NCBI GenBank assembly: GCA_958298945.1
Contig: OY282606.1
Coordinates: 57,921,920 to 57,985,919 of the forward strand
DNA: 64,000 nucleotides
Direction of reading: 5' to 3'
From: Atherix ibis
Taxonomy: Eukaryota; Arthropoda; Insecta; Diptera; Athericidae
In this document: positions 11,839 through 26,800 of the stretch, piece after piece
Position numbering within the stretch: position 1 is the first letter of the stretch
Layout of the letters: each line of letters opens with the position of its first letter
Notes under the pieces: model-generated
Databases searched by the model: none
What the model was told of the DNA's origin: nothing
What the model saw: the letters and a program-made list of their open reading frames with translations, nothing else
Translations under genes and position numbers: made by a program

Positions 11839-14800
11839 GTAAGTGTGGAAATTATTTACATTTTAATAATTTCGAAGAGTAATTCCTAGTGGTAATATCA
11901 GAATAATATCCATTACGAAAAAAACAAGTTAATTACTATTCGATATGAAGCAATTTACCATGAATATTAATGTATTCAGTAATAGAATAAAAGTGACTGT
12001 CCTTAATAAACTTAACTTGATATAATATAATATTCTTGTTGTTCAATTTTTATATGAACATAATTTCCTAATCAATATCAATACAGTTGTTTTTTATCGA
12101 AAGCTTATTGATCCATTATTACTTCATTATTAATTCACAAAATGTGCTGTTCAAATATAATTGAAGATACAAATCATGAAAATGGCTCGAATTATTAGCT
12201 GATTTTTGTTAATATAATTACCTTCAAACTATTTATATTGAGAAATTTGTCTAATTTAATTACTCGACTATTAGATGTGAGGACAAATGACCAGATTTAT
12301 TAAATAATAAATAATTTTCTCGTAATAAATTGAATTTTTTATTTGCGTTTAAATACATAATAAAAATTGAGCTTATACAGAGTATCGAGCGGAACTTCAA
12401 GGGTAGAAGGTAGACTTATTTTTATATGCAAATAAACCCCATCGAGGCAGTTTAGCAGCCGCTCCTTTTTGCTTGGAAGTCATTTTTTGTTGTTGTTTTT
12501 TCGGATGTCCATTTATTTAAACGCTTGTATCTATCAATACAAACTTCTAAAGATCTAAAAAATGTAATTAGATAGCTAAATTGAAAAATAAGTTTTTTGG
12601 TTAATTTCTTGTCATGTGATATGTTTAGTAAAAAAATTAAAGTGAAAAAAATAGTTAATTGCATTAGAATATTTTTTGTTTATAAATGTATTCCGCTGAA
12701 TATAGAGGACACTATTCTTATTAAATATAAAAGTAGTTTTATTTGCCTATGCTGATGATATAAAGATCATATTATCAGTGAACCATTGTAGCTTTGGAGG
12801 CCGTAGAATATTTGGCAGGTATAAGTGAGCTTAAAATTAAATATATATGATTTCATTAAATAATAAAAAACGTATACAATAGTTCGGACAAATTGTTCCT
12901 ATAGATAAATATAACTTTGTGGTTGTTAAGAATATCGTTCATTTAGGATATTTTAAAGGCTTACAAAATAAAATCCGTGCGCAAATAAAGCGAACAATTA
13001 TACTTGCCGATAGATTTTTATTAAGTTGAGGAAAATATTTTAGTCCAAAATAATTTCACGGGAGATCAAGGACAGAAGATTCATAATATCTAAATACTGC
13101 ATATTTCAATGTATGACCCGAAATATAGACAATTTCGGTAAGTGATGAATATGCATTTGGTCGCTTCGAAAAAAAAAGTTCTTCGCAAGATTTATAGCCC
13201 TCTCTATTGAGATCGAAACTGTTGAATTATATATAAGGAAGAACTATATACTCTCTTTAATAATCTCCTCCAGAAATTCAATTGCTCGCGTTCGCAGGGT
13301 TGTTCTCCTAGAAAACAGGACCTAAATAGCATCTGTGTCAGAAATCTGAGAAAAAAAGTTGTCAGCATATATATTTGGCGAACTCTTCTTGACGAGTCTC
13401 AAACCCACAAAGAATTATTGCATACCTCTTTAGATTAAAATAATATGAAAATGCAGTTTTTATTTTCGTCTTAAAATAATATAAAATTTAATCTTAAAAC
13501 AAATTTTCAAATAATACAATTATTTTTATTTAAAAAAAAACAAGAATTAAGCCAATATAGGAATGCCTTGAACAAAATGATCGAATGTGTTCTTCTGTCT
13601 GGTGTGTTAAGACTTGAATGTTTCCTTGCAGATGCGTTAAGACTCGTACATGTCAATAATAGTGGAATTTTACAGAAAGTATCAAAGTATTTGAAGTTCT
13701 TTACAGCCTTCTTTATGTACATACGTGTATGTTCATTTTATAGTATTTAAACAACGTTGTCGATGACTCTAAATATAATCTTTATAAGGTATTTTGTTAT
13801 TGTCAATTTGCTAGTTTTTTATCTGCAGAAATATCGCAATAATATCATGTCTGCTTTGTCGTCGGTTCTGATCGTTCAAAAGTGTTAAAAGAATTCCTTC
13901 CACTGTCACGAAGATACTCGGCCAAGCGACGCCTATAACGTACCTCAAAGCGAAGCTACAACTTAGTCATTTGAAGTTCTCTGATCCTATGGTACATACA
14001 CATTTCTTGGAGTAACTTGCAATTACAAACAACAGACAATGTGTGCATTTGACACCCAAGATTATACCATTTTTATAATCACACCCTGCATATATACCAT
14101 TTTTTAAAGCATATATTAAAGGTAGTATGTTGTAATTCAACATAGCTTCATAGACTCATTTTTGTAAACGCCATTTTGAAATTGATAATTAGGTTGTAAG
14201 TATCGATTTATAAATTTAGAAATTATTATAGTTATGGCAACTGATTTAATTAATCACTTAGGTCCTTGCACCAACTCTGCAATAGTATTTTTATCCGAGT
14301 AATTTTCTATAATTTCTTTATTTTTAATAAGTTTTTTTTAACAAGTTCGTTGTTAATCATACGTTAACACTTCTCGAGCTTAGAAACTCTTATTAATTGA
14401 CTCCATAATTCAACAAAAAGCGTATGATTTTGACAGATTGCACACAGTTGCACTTCATGTGAATCAAAACAGAGCTCCTATTCAGGAGCAAATTTTCGGG
14501 AAATTTGCTCCTGAACAGGAGCTCTTATTAGATCATAACCAGGAGCTTTTTTATTGGGAAGGCGCAGAATAGTAGATTTAATTTCCGAGGGTTTAAAATT
14601 TTTGAGAGGAAGACTGATAGGAACTGGATATATTAGTTCTTTGATAATTTTGTTGTTATGCGATTTGTCTTCTATATTATCATGTGGAGCAAAAGTATTT
14701 ACCAAATGTTTAGCAAATACTTCAGCCTTTTCTTTGTCTGTTTTTGCCAACTTACCGTCATTTTGTTTCAGCGGGTGAGATGTTCTTTTGTACGAGAGAA

Positions 14801-17800
14801 ATATCGTCACTAAGCGATCTTGTATAAATTTTATGCCGTTCATTATAGTGTTTTCTAATTTCCACATTCAGTTGACGTTGTAGTTGGTTAAGTTTTTGTT
14901 TGTAGCTAGGCTAAATTGCTTTAAATCAAATAAGCTGTGACATCCTTTTTAAGCAGCTTATATGTGCTCAATAGGTTTTCTAAATCAGAAAATATGAGAA
15001 GCCATTACATTGCCTTAAAGTGTTTGGAAACTACGCCGACTTTTAAATGGCTATCTTAATTCTTTAAAACGCCTTATCCTTTTATCCGGCTTACTACCAT
15101 ACTCCAAACGCATCTTTAAACAAAAATAAAAATCGTGTACTTAATATTTACTAAATAATCTTTGATAAATAGTAATTTACTTACTATTGTATATTTGTCG
15201 TAAAAATAGTCTACCTGCCGATTTAGCATTGCCAATTTTAAGTGAATATAAAATTTAGTTAAGATCTTACAATGACCTTCATTTAAAAGATAGGTTTTAT
15301 AAGCAGACAGATCTTGAAGTGGGATAATAATATTGTTATGAATCTGAAAAACTCACTTATGACAAAAGTAAAGAAAAAATAATAATAATTACATAGTATG
15401 TTATTTTGTTGTCCTCGAAACCTTTACAAAATTGTTGCCTTTCTAATAAAAATTTTTATACAGAACATTTTGGCATTGACATGTGGTGAAATGAAATAAA
15501 CTTTTTCTCACTAAAATGCATAAGAAAACAGGTCTCTAGTAAATTAATTTAATATATTTTAAAAGTAAATGTTAAGCCTTAATGAAAAGCCATATTTAAT
15601 ACTGTTAAGATCTTTCATGGAATTTACTTTTATTATCAACTTTTGTGCGTCATTTATTGTTTTAAGTGAAAGGAACCATCCTAAGTGTAAGTATTTATCT
15701 GCAGATAAAATTACGTAACTCAATGACGAAATAATGCATTTAATTTCAAATTAATTTCTTAAATATGCATTCCTACTTGTAAACAAAATTATTAAGGCTA
15801 GCAGTAAATACGTTTAAAAGTAGTTTTGGGTTTTTCTGCTTTCACGTAAGACCTTAATACTTGTAATAATTGTTGCTTGGAAATATATAATAAACGACAA
15901 TGAAATTGCTTAATATCGAAAGTTAAGTGGATTAAATTTTCATTTCACAGAATCTGGATAATATTTAATTCTTTATGTTCTGATAGATGATAACAAATGG
16001 AAAATGCAGCATTTTGTTAAGACTATACTTAATATTAAATACATTATATGATTAATACTTTTGGATGATCCATTCAATTATATTATTTTTCGAAGCAATT
16101 GAGCTTTTTCGAAGATCTTGTTTTAATGCCAAAAATTTTAGATTGATACCGAAAAAATAATATTTGTTATAGGAGGACTAGTTATTTTCTACAATATTTA
16201 AAATGTATACTAACCATTTAACATATTATGCAATTTACCTCGCAAATTCTAAATAATTATTTATTTCTACCAAGAAAATTCTACCAATAAAACTAATAGT
16301 CTTATACTGATTAATTGCTCACATTTATGAATTCTTTATTTTGGTTTTATTTGAATTATACAATATTTAAAATTAACTCAATTTATGAATTATATTTTTC
16401 AATTCTATTCTAGAATGTAGAATTTTTATTTTATAACAATTATAAAATTAATAACAATATTTTAAATACTAACAGGAACTATGTAATGTAAAGGTGCTAT
16501 AAGACAATCAGCCAAATTGGCAGATATCAGTCAACGTGACGTTACGAAAAAAAATTGGGTGACGGCTGACCAAGTGACTGATGACTGAGATTGGCTTGCA
16601 AAAAGTCCATGTATTAGACGACCAGCCAGCTTGGCTGATGCGTCAGCCAAATCTGCTCCAACCTCATCAACTGCCGTCAGCCAATTTTGCCAACTTTTAA
16701 GTTCTTCATGACAGACAACTTAAAATTTTTAACAAACCAGTTGTATGCCTGACAGGTGGGGTCAGCAGCATCCGAATTTGACATATTGATAGATCGTATT
16801 TTTATTTCGTAAAAAGCGGTATTAGCATATGGAACGATCGTATATCAAGCATATTTGAACTAATTTACATTTTTCTGTACTGAAATATATTGTATTAAAT
16901 TAAACCGAGTACATATTTATAATATAGGTAAATAGTTAGAAAATCATGAATAACTGATTAATAAAAATACTGTCTTAAAAAATATATATTCTATAGTAAA
17001 GAAAAAGGATTTTATAAAATTAACAGTTTAATGCAACTGTTAATTTTAAAAATAAATGTACCTTAATAACGTGGTTTTTTTTAAATTTTATTTAATATCT
17101 GCAGGTAAATAAACATTGTAACAAGCACATTTTATGATAAGGCACTACAATAATAGGAGAGGAAAATGTAAGAGTAAACGCACATCGGTGTTTCTTTACC
17201 TAATGTGTCGATCTCTTTAAACGTCGATGAGCTTTTATGGGTAAATTAAAAGACGAGATTTATTATGTTTTGAAAAAACTATCGCTGAATTTTTGGTTAT
17301 TGGAAGAGACGAGAAAGTATTAAAATATGAATAAAAATAAAAATTTCTTTGAACGTAAAGTTCTAAAGGAGTATGGCCAAGGACGAACGTGAAGTTCTAC
17401 AATAGTATGGCCAAGGACGATGAAGAACTTCACATTCAGGAAATTTTTAAATTTTATCTAAATTTTAATACGTTTCCGTTCTTTTCAACTCCCAAAAAAT
17501 ACTAAGTATTTTTTTTCATACTATAAAATATATTATAGTGGTAGGATGATTGCAACAAAAGGCACATTAAGGTAACAATGAATAACTTCGTTACGAACAT
17601 AGAATGGAGGATCAACGGTTTTTTGGATCATTTTGGATTGAACGGATTGATGTCGTTAAGGTTTATTGGGATGGGGGGATATTTGCAGAGGGTGAAGGTA
17701 AAATGAACATTCTTTTGATCATATTTAATTTCACTCTCCACCTGTTAAACTAGTCTTGGAGGTTTCTGGAAGCTATTTAGATATTGGTATAGGAACAAAT

Positions 17801-20800
17801 ATTGTATAGGAATGCACCAAGGATACTGCATTGAGGCATACCGACTGTGAAACTAGATATTTAAGAATAATCAGTATTAATTGCAACTAGAAAATGGCGT
17901 ATGATGTTAAAATAAGGAAATATGTTAAGGGAAGGAAGATCTTGAGTTTCCAGGGAGGGCAGTCCAGGGTAGCATGGTCGATCAATAAAATGCTAATATT
18001 TTAAAAAACAAAAAACATTAATTTGGTTATAGAAAATTAATTACAAAAGAACGTGCTTTCTATTGTACATCGAATACAACGAGAGAATGGCATAATAGAT
18101 TTCGTACCATGGCTGACGTGAAACAGTGGCTGACGGTTTGGCTGAAACACCTAAATGTGGCAGACGTTAGCCAAATATCAATCATACTATAAGACGGTTG
18201 GTCATTTAAAATTGGTTGATTTGTCAGCTATTTCGTCTGCCAAAAATAGGTCGACTGACGAGTTGAGCAAGTTAGCAAACTTTATAAAACAGGCTATTAG
18301 ACAATCAGCAAAATTTGGGACGGCTTATGATGTCATTTTGTTGTTACGTTGAATGACATATGCCAATTTTTTGAAAATATTAGTTTTAACAGATTCACTT
18401 AGAGATTATTCGTTTTTTTTTAATGATATGAAAAACGCATTAAAAATACAATATGCATCAAATATTGGTGGCAGATGCAACTCATACCATAGTTCGCTAT
18501 TTGAGATAATATATCAATAATATTTTGTAAAATTTCCATTTCATAAATATTTTTTTTTAATATACTTTCCTAAATTTTTCAATTTAGTTTAATACAAAAA
18601 TAATCTAGCTTTAAAATGAAGTATAATTTAATTAAATATTGTAATTTAATTCATTTACATCGGCAAATAACCGTCGCCCTTAGTTAGCGTACTGGACTAC
18701 CATCCAACGGGTCGTGGGTTCGGATACCACTGAAGTATAGTCCTACGACAATTCCCAAAAACACTTTTCCTTTCCATTTTCTTCTTTAATTTCCTTATCT
18801 CGTTATCCTTTGTCGCTAAACGACCTTTATTGTCGTGGCGCTTAGAATATACATTTCAGTACAAGAGTTAATTGAAATGATAAAAAAAACCGTCGTTATT
18901 TTGAAACACCCTGACCTTTTCATCCGTTGTAGGTGATCTGCTTACAGTTCCTAATATATTGTATTTGCACTGAAGAATATTACAACTAAAAATTAATTAG
19001 TATCCTAATGTAATTATTTTATTTGTTTGTTTGTTTGTTTATATACTAATGGAGGCCACGATGCAGCGCCACGACCATGAGGTCATTTGGTGACGTGTTA
19101 GTGCGTGGGTTAGGTGGAATCGGTTTTTGGATGGACCCTTTTATAAGTGGTTAGATTTTGCAGAACACGTTGGTTGGTTTTAAGAAATTAAAAAAGAAGA
19201 CGTACAAAAGAGTATTCAAGAATCTAAGAGCTCCACAATAGAAGGAATATCTTTAGAAAAGAAATATTCAGTAAGGTGGTAATCTAAGGTGGCAGACGAG
19301 AGACAGTGAATTGAATGCCACAAGATGGGAAGTGGATGGTTTCCGAATAGGACAGACATTTTTTTCCGAATTGTGAACAGTTTCTGTACAAAATTTAGGT
19401 CCGTTGTGATACCACAACGAGATGATAAGGGGATAAGGAAATGACATGAAATGAAAGTGGTAATAGGTATTGGTGGTATGACCATACCCTAGCAGAATTC
19501 GAACCCACAACCTCATTGGATGATATTAAAGGCCATACTGTAGGTTACCGAAGTTGAATTGTACGATGTTGAATTGTGATAATTTTATATAAAAGCATTT
19601 TCGATTTTAATACGTATATAAATGTGAAAGTAGTTTTGAATAAGTTATCTGATTTTATATGTCTTTATGTTGAAAAAATGGCATGCGCCTGGTTAAGTTA
19701 ATACACTTTGCAGTTATTTTTATGTAATTTACGAAATAATTTACTTTTTTTCATATGAGAATATTTTGCGTAATTTTTTTTTATATGTAAACATAATATT
19801 ACACTATAATGAATTTAAAATATTTCCCAAAAATAAGGAATATTGTTTGTTTGGAGGTCATTTCACAGCACGATAACCATGAGGTCATTTTGTGACTTCC
19901 TAAATCAAGCTGTTCTAGTGTAAGTATGCTAGATAAGTTTGAGATTATTAAATTAAGTATGTTTGATCAGATTAAAAAGTGGATTTGAAAATTAAATTAA
20001 TGGATCTTGTGGCTTCACAATGAGAGAAATCCTACTTCCAAAAAATTTTGTTTATTGATATTCGCTCAATATATATTAAATAGTTGGCAGAATGCCTCAG
20101 AATTGGTAGATAGGACTTGTGTGGATTCCAAAATGAAAGTAATGGGAGGTATGCCCTATCCTCATTGTGGGCTAGGTTTTCGGTTAGTATGTTGAAGAGA
20201 TTGGATTGTTGGTGGTTGGCCAGTAATGATGCTAAAAAGGTCGCATTATTAGTCCAGTCTGTATTTCTGCGTATCCCTTAAGATGTTGTTTGCCTTTCTG
20301 TTAAATTAAGGATAGTTGTGAGCACTAGACATCGGATAGTTTCTCCACCTAACTGATCAACACATTTATTTTCCATCATTCCCACATGTCCGGAGACCCA
20401 ACCTAACTCCTATTGTTGAGTAAGTTATGTCAAATTTCGTTGATTACATAATGAAATTATGTCAATTAAAAAGGCCGATACCAATGTTAACCACCGATTT
20501 TTTTACCTACAGCTCTACGTAGTACTAAGCGGCTCTGTACGGAAAGACCCTACAATGTAGACTAAGAATTTTTGAATGCCATTGACCTCGATAACTCCAA
20601 AAAAAGTTACATTGAGATCGGTCGGCCTATCCATGAACAGAATTAAATATTCTTTGAGCCAATCCAACTGTTCGAAAAAAAGTTTCCTGTAAATAGACGG
20701 ATTGGTACGTGCCTTCTTAAACTTATCTAGATATTCTTAACACTATAGAGGATTATTAGCAAAGCAGTTTATTATAAATTAATCTGACTCGGGTTGGGGT

Positions 20801-23800
20801 AGTCCCAATATTGAAGTACGCTATAGAGGATCATCGATATTTTTATTTTATTTTTACTAGTTGAACTTAATCTAATTGTTCCAAATTACTTCCTTCAAAT
20901 AAAAATAATTTAATTTGGTCCTTTATATTTCTATCCACTGGAAACCATGTTACGAAAAAATTACTGTTCTTAAAGGTAGTAAGACTACTTAAAAGTTACA
21001 AGTAATTTTTCATAAAAATTTTAAATTACTACCGATAACTATCACTATTAAAATCAACACATATTAACTGTAACGTGTTGTGTAAGTTATACTATATATT
21101 TCATAATTTCAATGCAAATTCTTTTTTGTATGATTTTTAAAACGAAATATGCCAATGTTAGTTACCACACTTTAGATTGCCATTAAAAAACGCTACGATT
21201 TCAATGTTGAAACTTTTCATAAAAAATTGATTATGTATTCCTCAATTGATTTAGATGGTGTTTGATTTCGTAAATTCGGAACCGCACGTATAATTTCGAA
21301 TTTTATTGCCGATGATATATTTATATTCAAATACAACTACATTTATATGGCAATTGGAATTCCATGCGTTATTTATTTTTTTTTTTTGATAACTTAATAA
21401 TACGCTACACCCATATTGATACATTAGTATATATTGGGTGGTTCGGAAAGTAATTTCGTTTCTGATGACACAATAAAGGCATTATTTGATGCAAACCGAC
21501 GAATAACAACTCGTGAAATCGCTGAGAGATTAAATTTATCGAGTTCGTGATCATTTGAAACGGTTAGGTTTAATCTTAAAGCTCGACATATGGGTTCCTC
21601 ATCTTCTTACGGAAAATAATTTGTGTCGTCGCATTGACGTTTGTGATTTGATTCTCAAACGCCAAGAAAATTATCCATTTTTGAAACATATCATCACTGG
21701 GGCCGAGATATGGGTTGTCTACAACCATGTTAAGCGCAAAAGATCCTGGAGTAGAAAAGATGAACCAGCTCAAAGCACTTCGAAAGCCAATATTCATCAA
21801 AAAAAGGTTATGCTATCTGTTTGGTGGGATTTCAAACGAATCGTTTATTTTGAGCTTCTACCGAGCAACACAACGATGAATTATGAAGTGTACTGTCGTC
21901 AGTTGAATTAATATTTTATTCAATTAAATTTTATCCAGTCTGATCCAATACCCTTTGCCATTTTTCGGGCAATAGCATGATTCCGCGCTCATAAAATTTT
22001 TGTTGTTTGCTGGCAAAAAACTGATCAAAGTGATTTTTGACTTCTTCATTTGAATGAAACGTTTTACCATCTAAAAATTTTTGTAGAGACCGGAACAAAT
22101 GATAATCGGAAGGTCTGGAAAGTATGGTGGGTGCGGCAGCATATCCCATCCAAGCTCTTAAAGCTTTTGCCGAGTGGTTTCGCATTATCCTGTTGGAACA
22201 CTATACCTTTCCTATTGACCAATTGTGACCTTCTTTCTTTAAGTGAATCATTCAATTTGTCCAACTGATGACAGTACACTTCAGAATTGATCGTTGTGTT
22301 ACTCGGTAGAAGCTCAAAATAAACGATTCCTTTGAAATCTCACCAAACAGATAGTATAACTTTGTTTTGATGAATATTGGCTTTCGAATTGCTTTGAGCC
22401 GGTTCATATTTTCTACTCCAGAATCTTTTGTGCTTAACATTGTTGTAGACAACCCATTTCTCGTCCCCAGTGATGATACGCTTCAAAAATGGATCATTTT
22501 CTTGGCGTTTGAGAATCAAATCACAATCGCCAATGCGACGGCACAAATTTTTTCCCGTAAGAAGATGAGGAACCCATATGTCGAGCTTTGCGATAAAATC
22601 TAGCCGTTTCAAATGTACATGAACGGTCGTATGCGATAAATTTAATTCTGCGATCTCACGAGTTGTTATTCACCGGTTTGCATCAATTACTGGCTTTATT
22701 GTGTCTTCATCAGCTTCAACTGGCCTTCCAGAACGTAGTGCATCTTCGAGATCAAAATTGCCGGATCGAAATTTTGCAAACCAATTTTGGCTCCATACAC
22801 ATTGGATAGTTTTTTCCTGCTTGAACAGCATTTTTATCTTTTCTATAGTATCAACCAAAAACTATTGTGCAGAAACAATCGAATTTTTCACAAGCAAGTC
22901 TTGCTATGTCAGCTGACAAAATATATATGATTATGCGGCTTAAGTATGAAGTTGGTTGTGAAAAAATACAATTACCATAAGTCCTCTTGGGAAAAAACGA
23001 AATTACTTTCCGGATAATTCAATATATTTTTTTTATTTATAATAAATATGTGTGAAAATTAATAATAATATTCTACTATAATTTTGCAATAATCAGTTTT
23101 TTTTCGTGAAAGCTTACTAATTCTGTTGTGTCCGATGCATGTACTAAATCAAGCCAAAATAAAACTTAGACTTTTAAATATCTAATTTGAATTTGTAGAA
23201 GTAATTTTTTGCAAATAAGTCACCTATACTCTGCTGCTATTTATAGAAATCTTTAGCTATAATCTAGAAATTCTAAATTACAAAATTCCAAATTAATCAA
23301 ACTAAAAATAATCAACGTTTTCTGTGCTTACATAATCATAAGCGATGTACATACGTACCTCGAGAGCAATTTTGCTCTTATAAACCTTGCCGCCTATTTT
23401 TATTCACCGGATATTTTCGATGAATAAAATATCTTTTTTCAGTTGACCTAATTTTGTTTTACGAATTTTTAGTCTATTTTTTTTCGCCGAAATATTTTCC
23501 TCATTGAAATATTGTTAATCATTTTTTATGAGTCGACAATTGCATGTACATATCGATAGATAACTTATATAGTCTACCAGTTTATAGATAACTGAATCGC
23601 GAAATTAATTTATTACGAGAAAAAATATTCGCAAATGGTTCTAGTAATTGAGTGCCAACGCCATGAATAAAATTTATCATTGAAATTCCATAAAATGGGT
23701 GTTAACTAATTTTCTGATAACAGATATTGTTTTTTTTTTAAAAAAAATTTATGAGTTAAATAGAAAAATGTTTCTAATATTATCAATTACAATATTAATA

Positions 23801-26800
23801 AGAAAAAAATTTAATTATATTGCAGATCCAAGAGTAAGAGATTGGCCAATGATGTCGTCGCCAATGCCAACTTTAGCACTGTGTGTCTTTTACGCTTATT
23901 TTAGTAAATCCTTAGCTCCAAGATTAATGGAGAACAGGCAACCAATGAATCTAAGGAAATTATTAGTATTTTACAATTTATTCCAAACGATCTTTAGTGC
24001 ATGGATATTTTACGAGGTAAGTACAGAAGATCTAAAGAGATTTTTGAAAAAAATGTAAGTAACAAGGTGGCGCAAAATAAACGTTGTGGTTTGTTGAATT
24101 TCTTATAGTATTTTTATTTTAATTTTTTTTAATATTAAAATTATGTTGTAAAGAAGACTTATGGCCATAACACCTGAAATTTTGCGAAAGGTTATGGAAA
24201 ATGTTTTGGAAATAGTACGAATGTGCACAGCTGAAACTGGATAACAATTGCTAGATATTATTTTTATAACTAAACCAAAAATATTCCCCATTAATATATT
24301 AACTATATTTATAAAAAATGAATATTCTCTGTATATTCATCAGAGTTTAAAAATTATTTTTATTATTTGCCAGCTTAAAAATACAAAAAAAAAACGTCAG
24401 TTTATGCGCAATAATAAATAAGTTGTTATCGTTGCAAATATTTCTGATAAGCTTACAGTCAATTTTTATTATATAATATAATTTCACAGAAACTATATCA
24501 ATTCAATTGCTGATATGATACAAGTTTATCGTTTAAAAATCGATTCTAAAGTTTGATATTTTGTAATGCCAGTTTAGAAATAAAATTTCATTTAATTTTA
24601 TTATCATTTTGTTGGACAATTTCATTTTATATACCCATGAGTTACCCCAAGGCTCAAGGGCACCAAGACGCCTGTCTACCAAGTTGTATGGGCTTGGTGC
24701 TGTTCGAAAATGAAACGAAAGCTTACTTGTCAATTAATCTCCTTAATTCCACCTTTTAGGTCATGAAGAACAATGCATAAATTCACACTGACTTTTAGTT
24801 TATTATTTTCTTAAAAATATTTCTTTGTAGTGTAACCTTTGTATATATAAACATATATAATTTTTGGATATTAAACATGAGAATAATTTTTTTTAGGTTT
24901 AAATATAATAAATTAATATAATGACAATAAATACATATAGATGTGATCTGGCAGCAATCCGGACTTCCCCTCCTCATAGCTTATCCATAGTTATGCGACC
25001 CTATAGAGCGTGATTAGTCAAGCTGCGTTTTTTGCAGTTCAAATGAGCCATCAAATTTTTGTCAAGCTTGTTGAATCGATTAATTTGACTAACGAAAAGT
25101 TACAATATGTTTTTTGATGGCATAAAGCATTTTTGGGGATGCGAAAGGCCTCGATCAGGGCGGCTTTCAGCATCGAAAACTCATGAAAATGTAAAACGAA
25201 CGAAGCCTCTTGTTAGGTGAGACATTTAATCTCATAAAAGGAGTTCCGTATTTTCGTAACCCACCTCTTCAGCAGATCTTAGTCCGTGAAGTGTTTTTTT
25301 GTTTCCCAGTATCAAGAAAACCTTAAAATTACGTTTAAAGGAGTGTAACCGAGGAGCTGAAAGCGAATCCAGTTGAAGCGTAAACTAAGAAGGTGGAAAA
25401 AACAAACCAATGCCTCCAAGGAAACGACAATAAAGTGGATAATGATATATATTGGGTTGTTCGGAAAGTAATTCCGTTTTTTTTATTAAAATGAAAGACG
25501 ATTTTCTTAAAGTGAATTAATATCTTATTCAATTAAATATTGTCCAGTCTGATCCAATACCCTTTGCCATCTTTCTGGCAATAGCATGATTCCACGCTCA
25601 TAAAATGTTTGTTCTTTGCTGGCAAAAAACTGATCCAAGTGATTTTTGACCTCCTCATTTGAATTAAACGTTTTACCGTCTAAAAAAATTTGTAGGGACC
25701 GGAACAAATGATAATGGGAAGATGCTAGTTTTTGAGAGTATGGTGGGTGTGGGAGAATATCCCATCTAAGCTCTAAAAGCTTTTGCCGACTGGTCAAACT
25801 TGTATGTGGTTTCGCTTTATCCTGTTGGAACACTATACCTTTCCTATTGACCAATTCTGACCTTTTTTCTTTAAGTGAATCATTCATTTTCCAGTTATTA
25901 CCAAATATCATCTAACGTTAATTGGTCCAATGCATGGATAAAACAGTTCTGTATCATCTCTCTTTGAAAGTTCAGCGACAATCAAGAACTACTTTTATAC
26001 TAACGTAGAATTACTGTGAGTTTGCTAGTCACCGAAACAGTATTACCAGCATTGCCCTCAAAAAAAATTACATCTTTGCACCAAACACCACACCTCACAG
26101 AATTTTTGCGTCCTCAGAAGTGGTTATTTTGTTTAGCTACAAAGCACTTCATCGCTCATTATCACTTCCCGGTAAAAATCAGTGTCTTGTCCATGTAACT
26201 CATAAGCCATTACTGGGAAGGTAATAATCCTTGAAAAGTTCCTTCTCGTGAAATGGAAGCTCTTCGATGCATTGCTTTTGTACTTTCGGTATACAAAATA
26301 TTCCACACAACGATTGTTGTGAAGATTTTTAAAACTTCAAGTACGCTTTGAGTGCTCGTTCTAACAGTCAAGCTTCGGTCTATCGAATACGGTACCATGT
26401 TCTTTAAATTTATTTACTATACAATTAGTCTGACCCGATTTTTTTACGTATTTTTCTCAGCACCACAGTAATTGATAAAATACTTTCGGAACATGTTTTT
26501 ACAATAACCACACATTTTTTAAGGTTATAACGTTCTATAATGATTTCACCGATAAACTCTCTATGACACTTACATATCATCTCACAAAATAACGGCTTAC
26601 GAAAAGAGCATCAAATAAAGTTGAACACCTTGAATATAGGATTTTTTTATGAATATATAGCGTCCTAAATTTATAATGTGTATTGTTATAAGAGGTCATA
26701 ATTTATGGTATTATAATGAAAATATGCCAGTATTTGTTAAGAGATAATGAAACACGCAATTCATAAATACCAGCCGGATTTTTAATTTAAAACTTTTAAA

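Noticed and set aside
18677..18760. tRNA gene
   Set aside because: A and B box-like words exist, but the acceptor and anticodon stems do not form, and the element has a SINE body, an A-rich tail and a target duplication.
21434..21911. Second 5' end of the family B mariner, as in family A
   Set aside because: The left terminal repeat matches the 3' repeat of the copy at 25452 better than any 5' repeat, so it is an internal inverted duplication and not a double 5' end.
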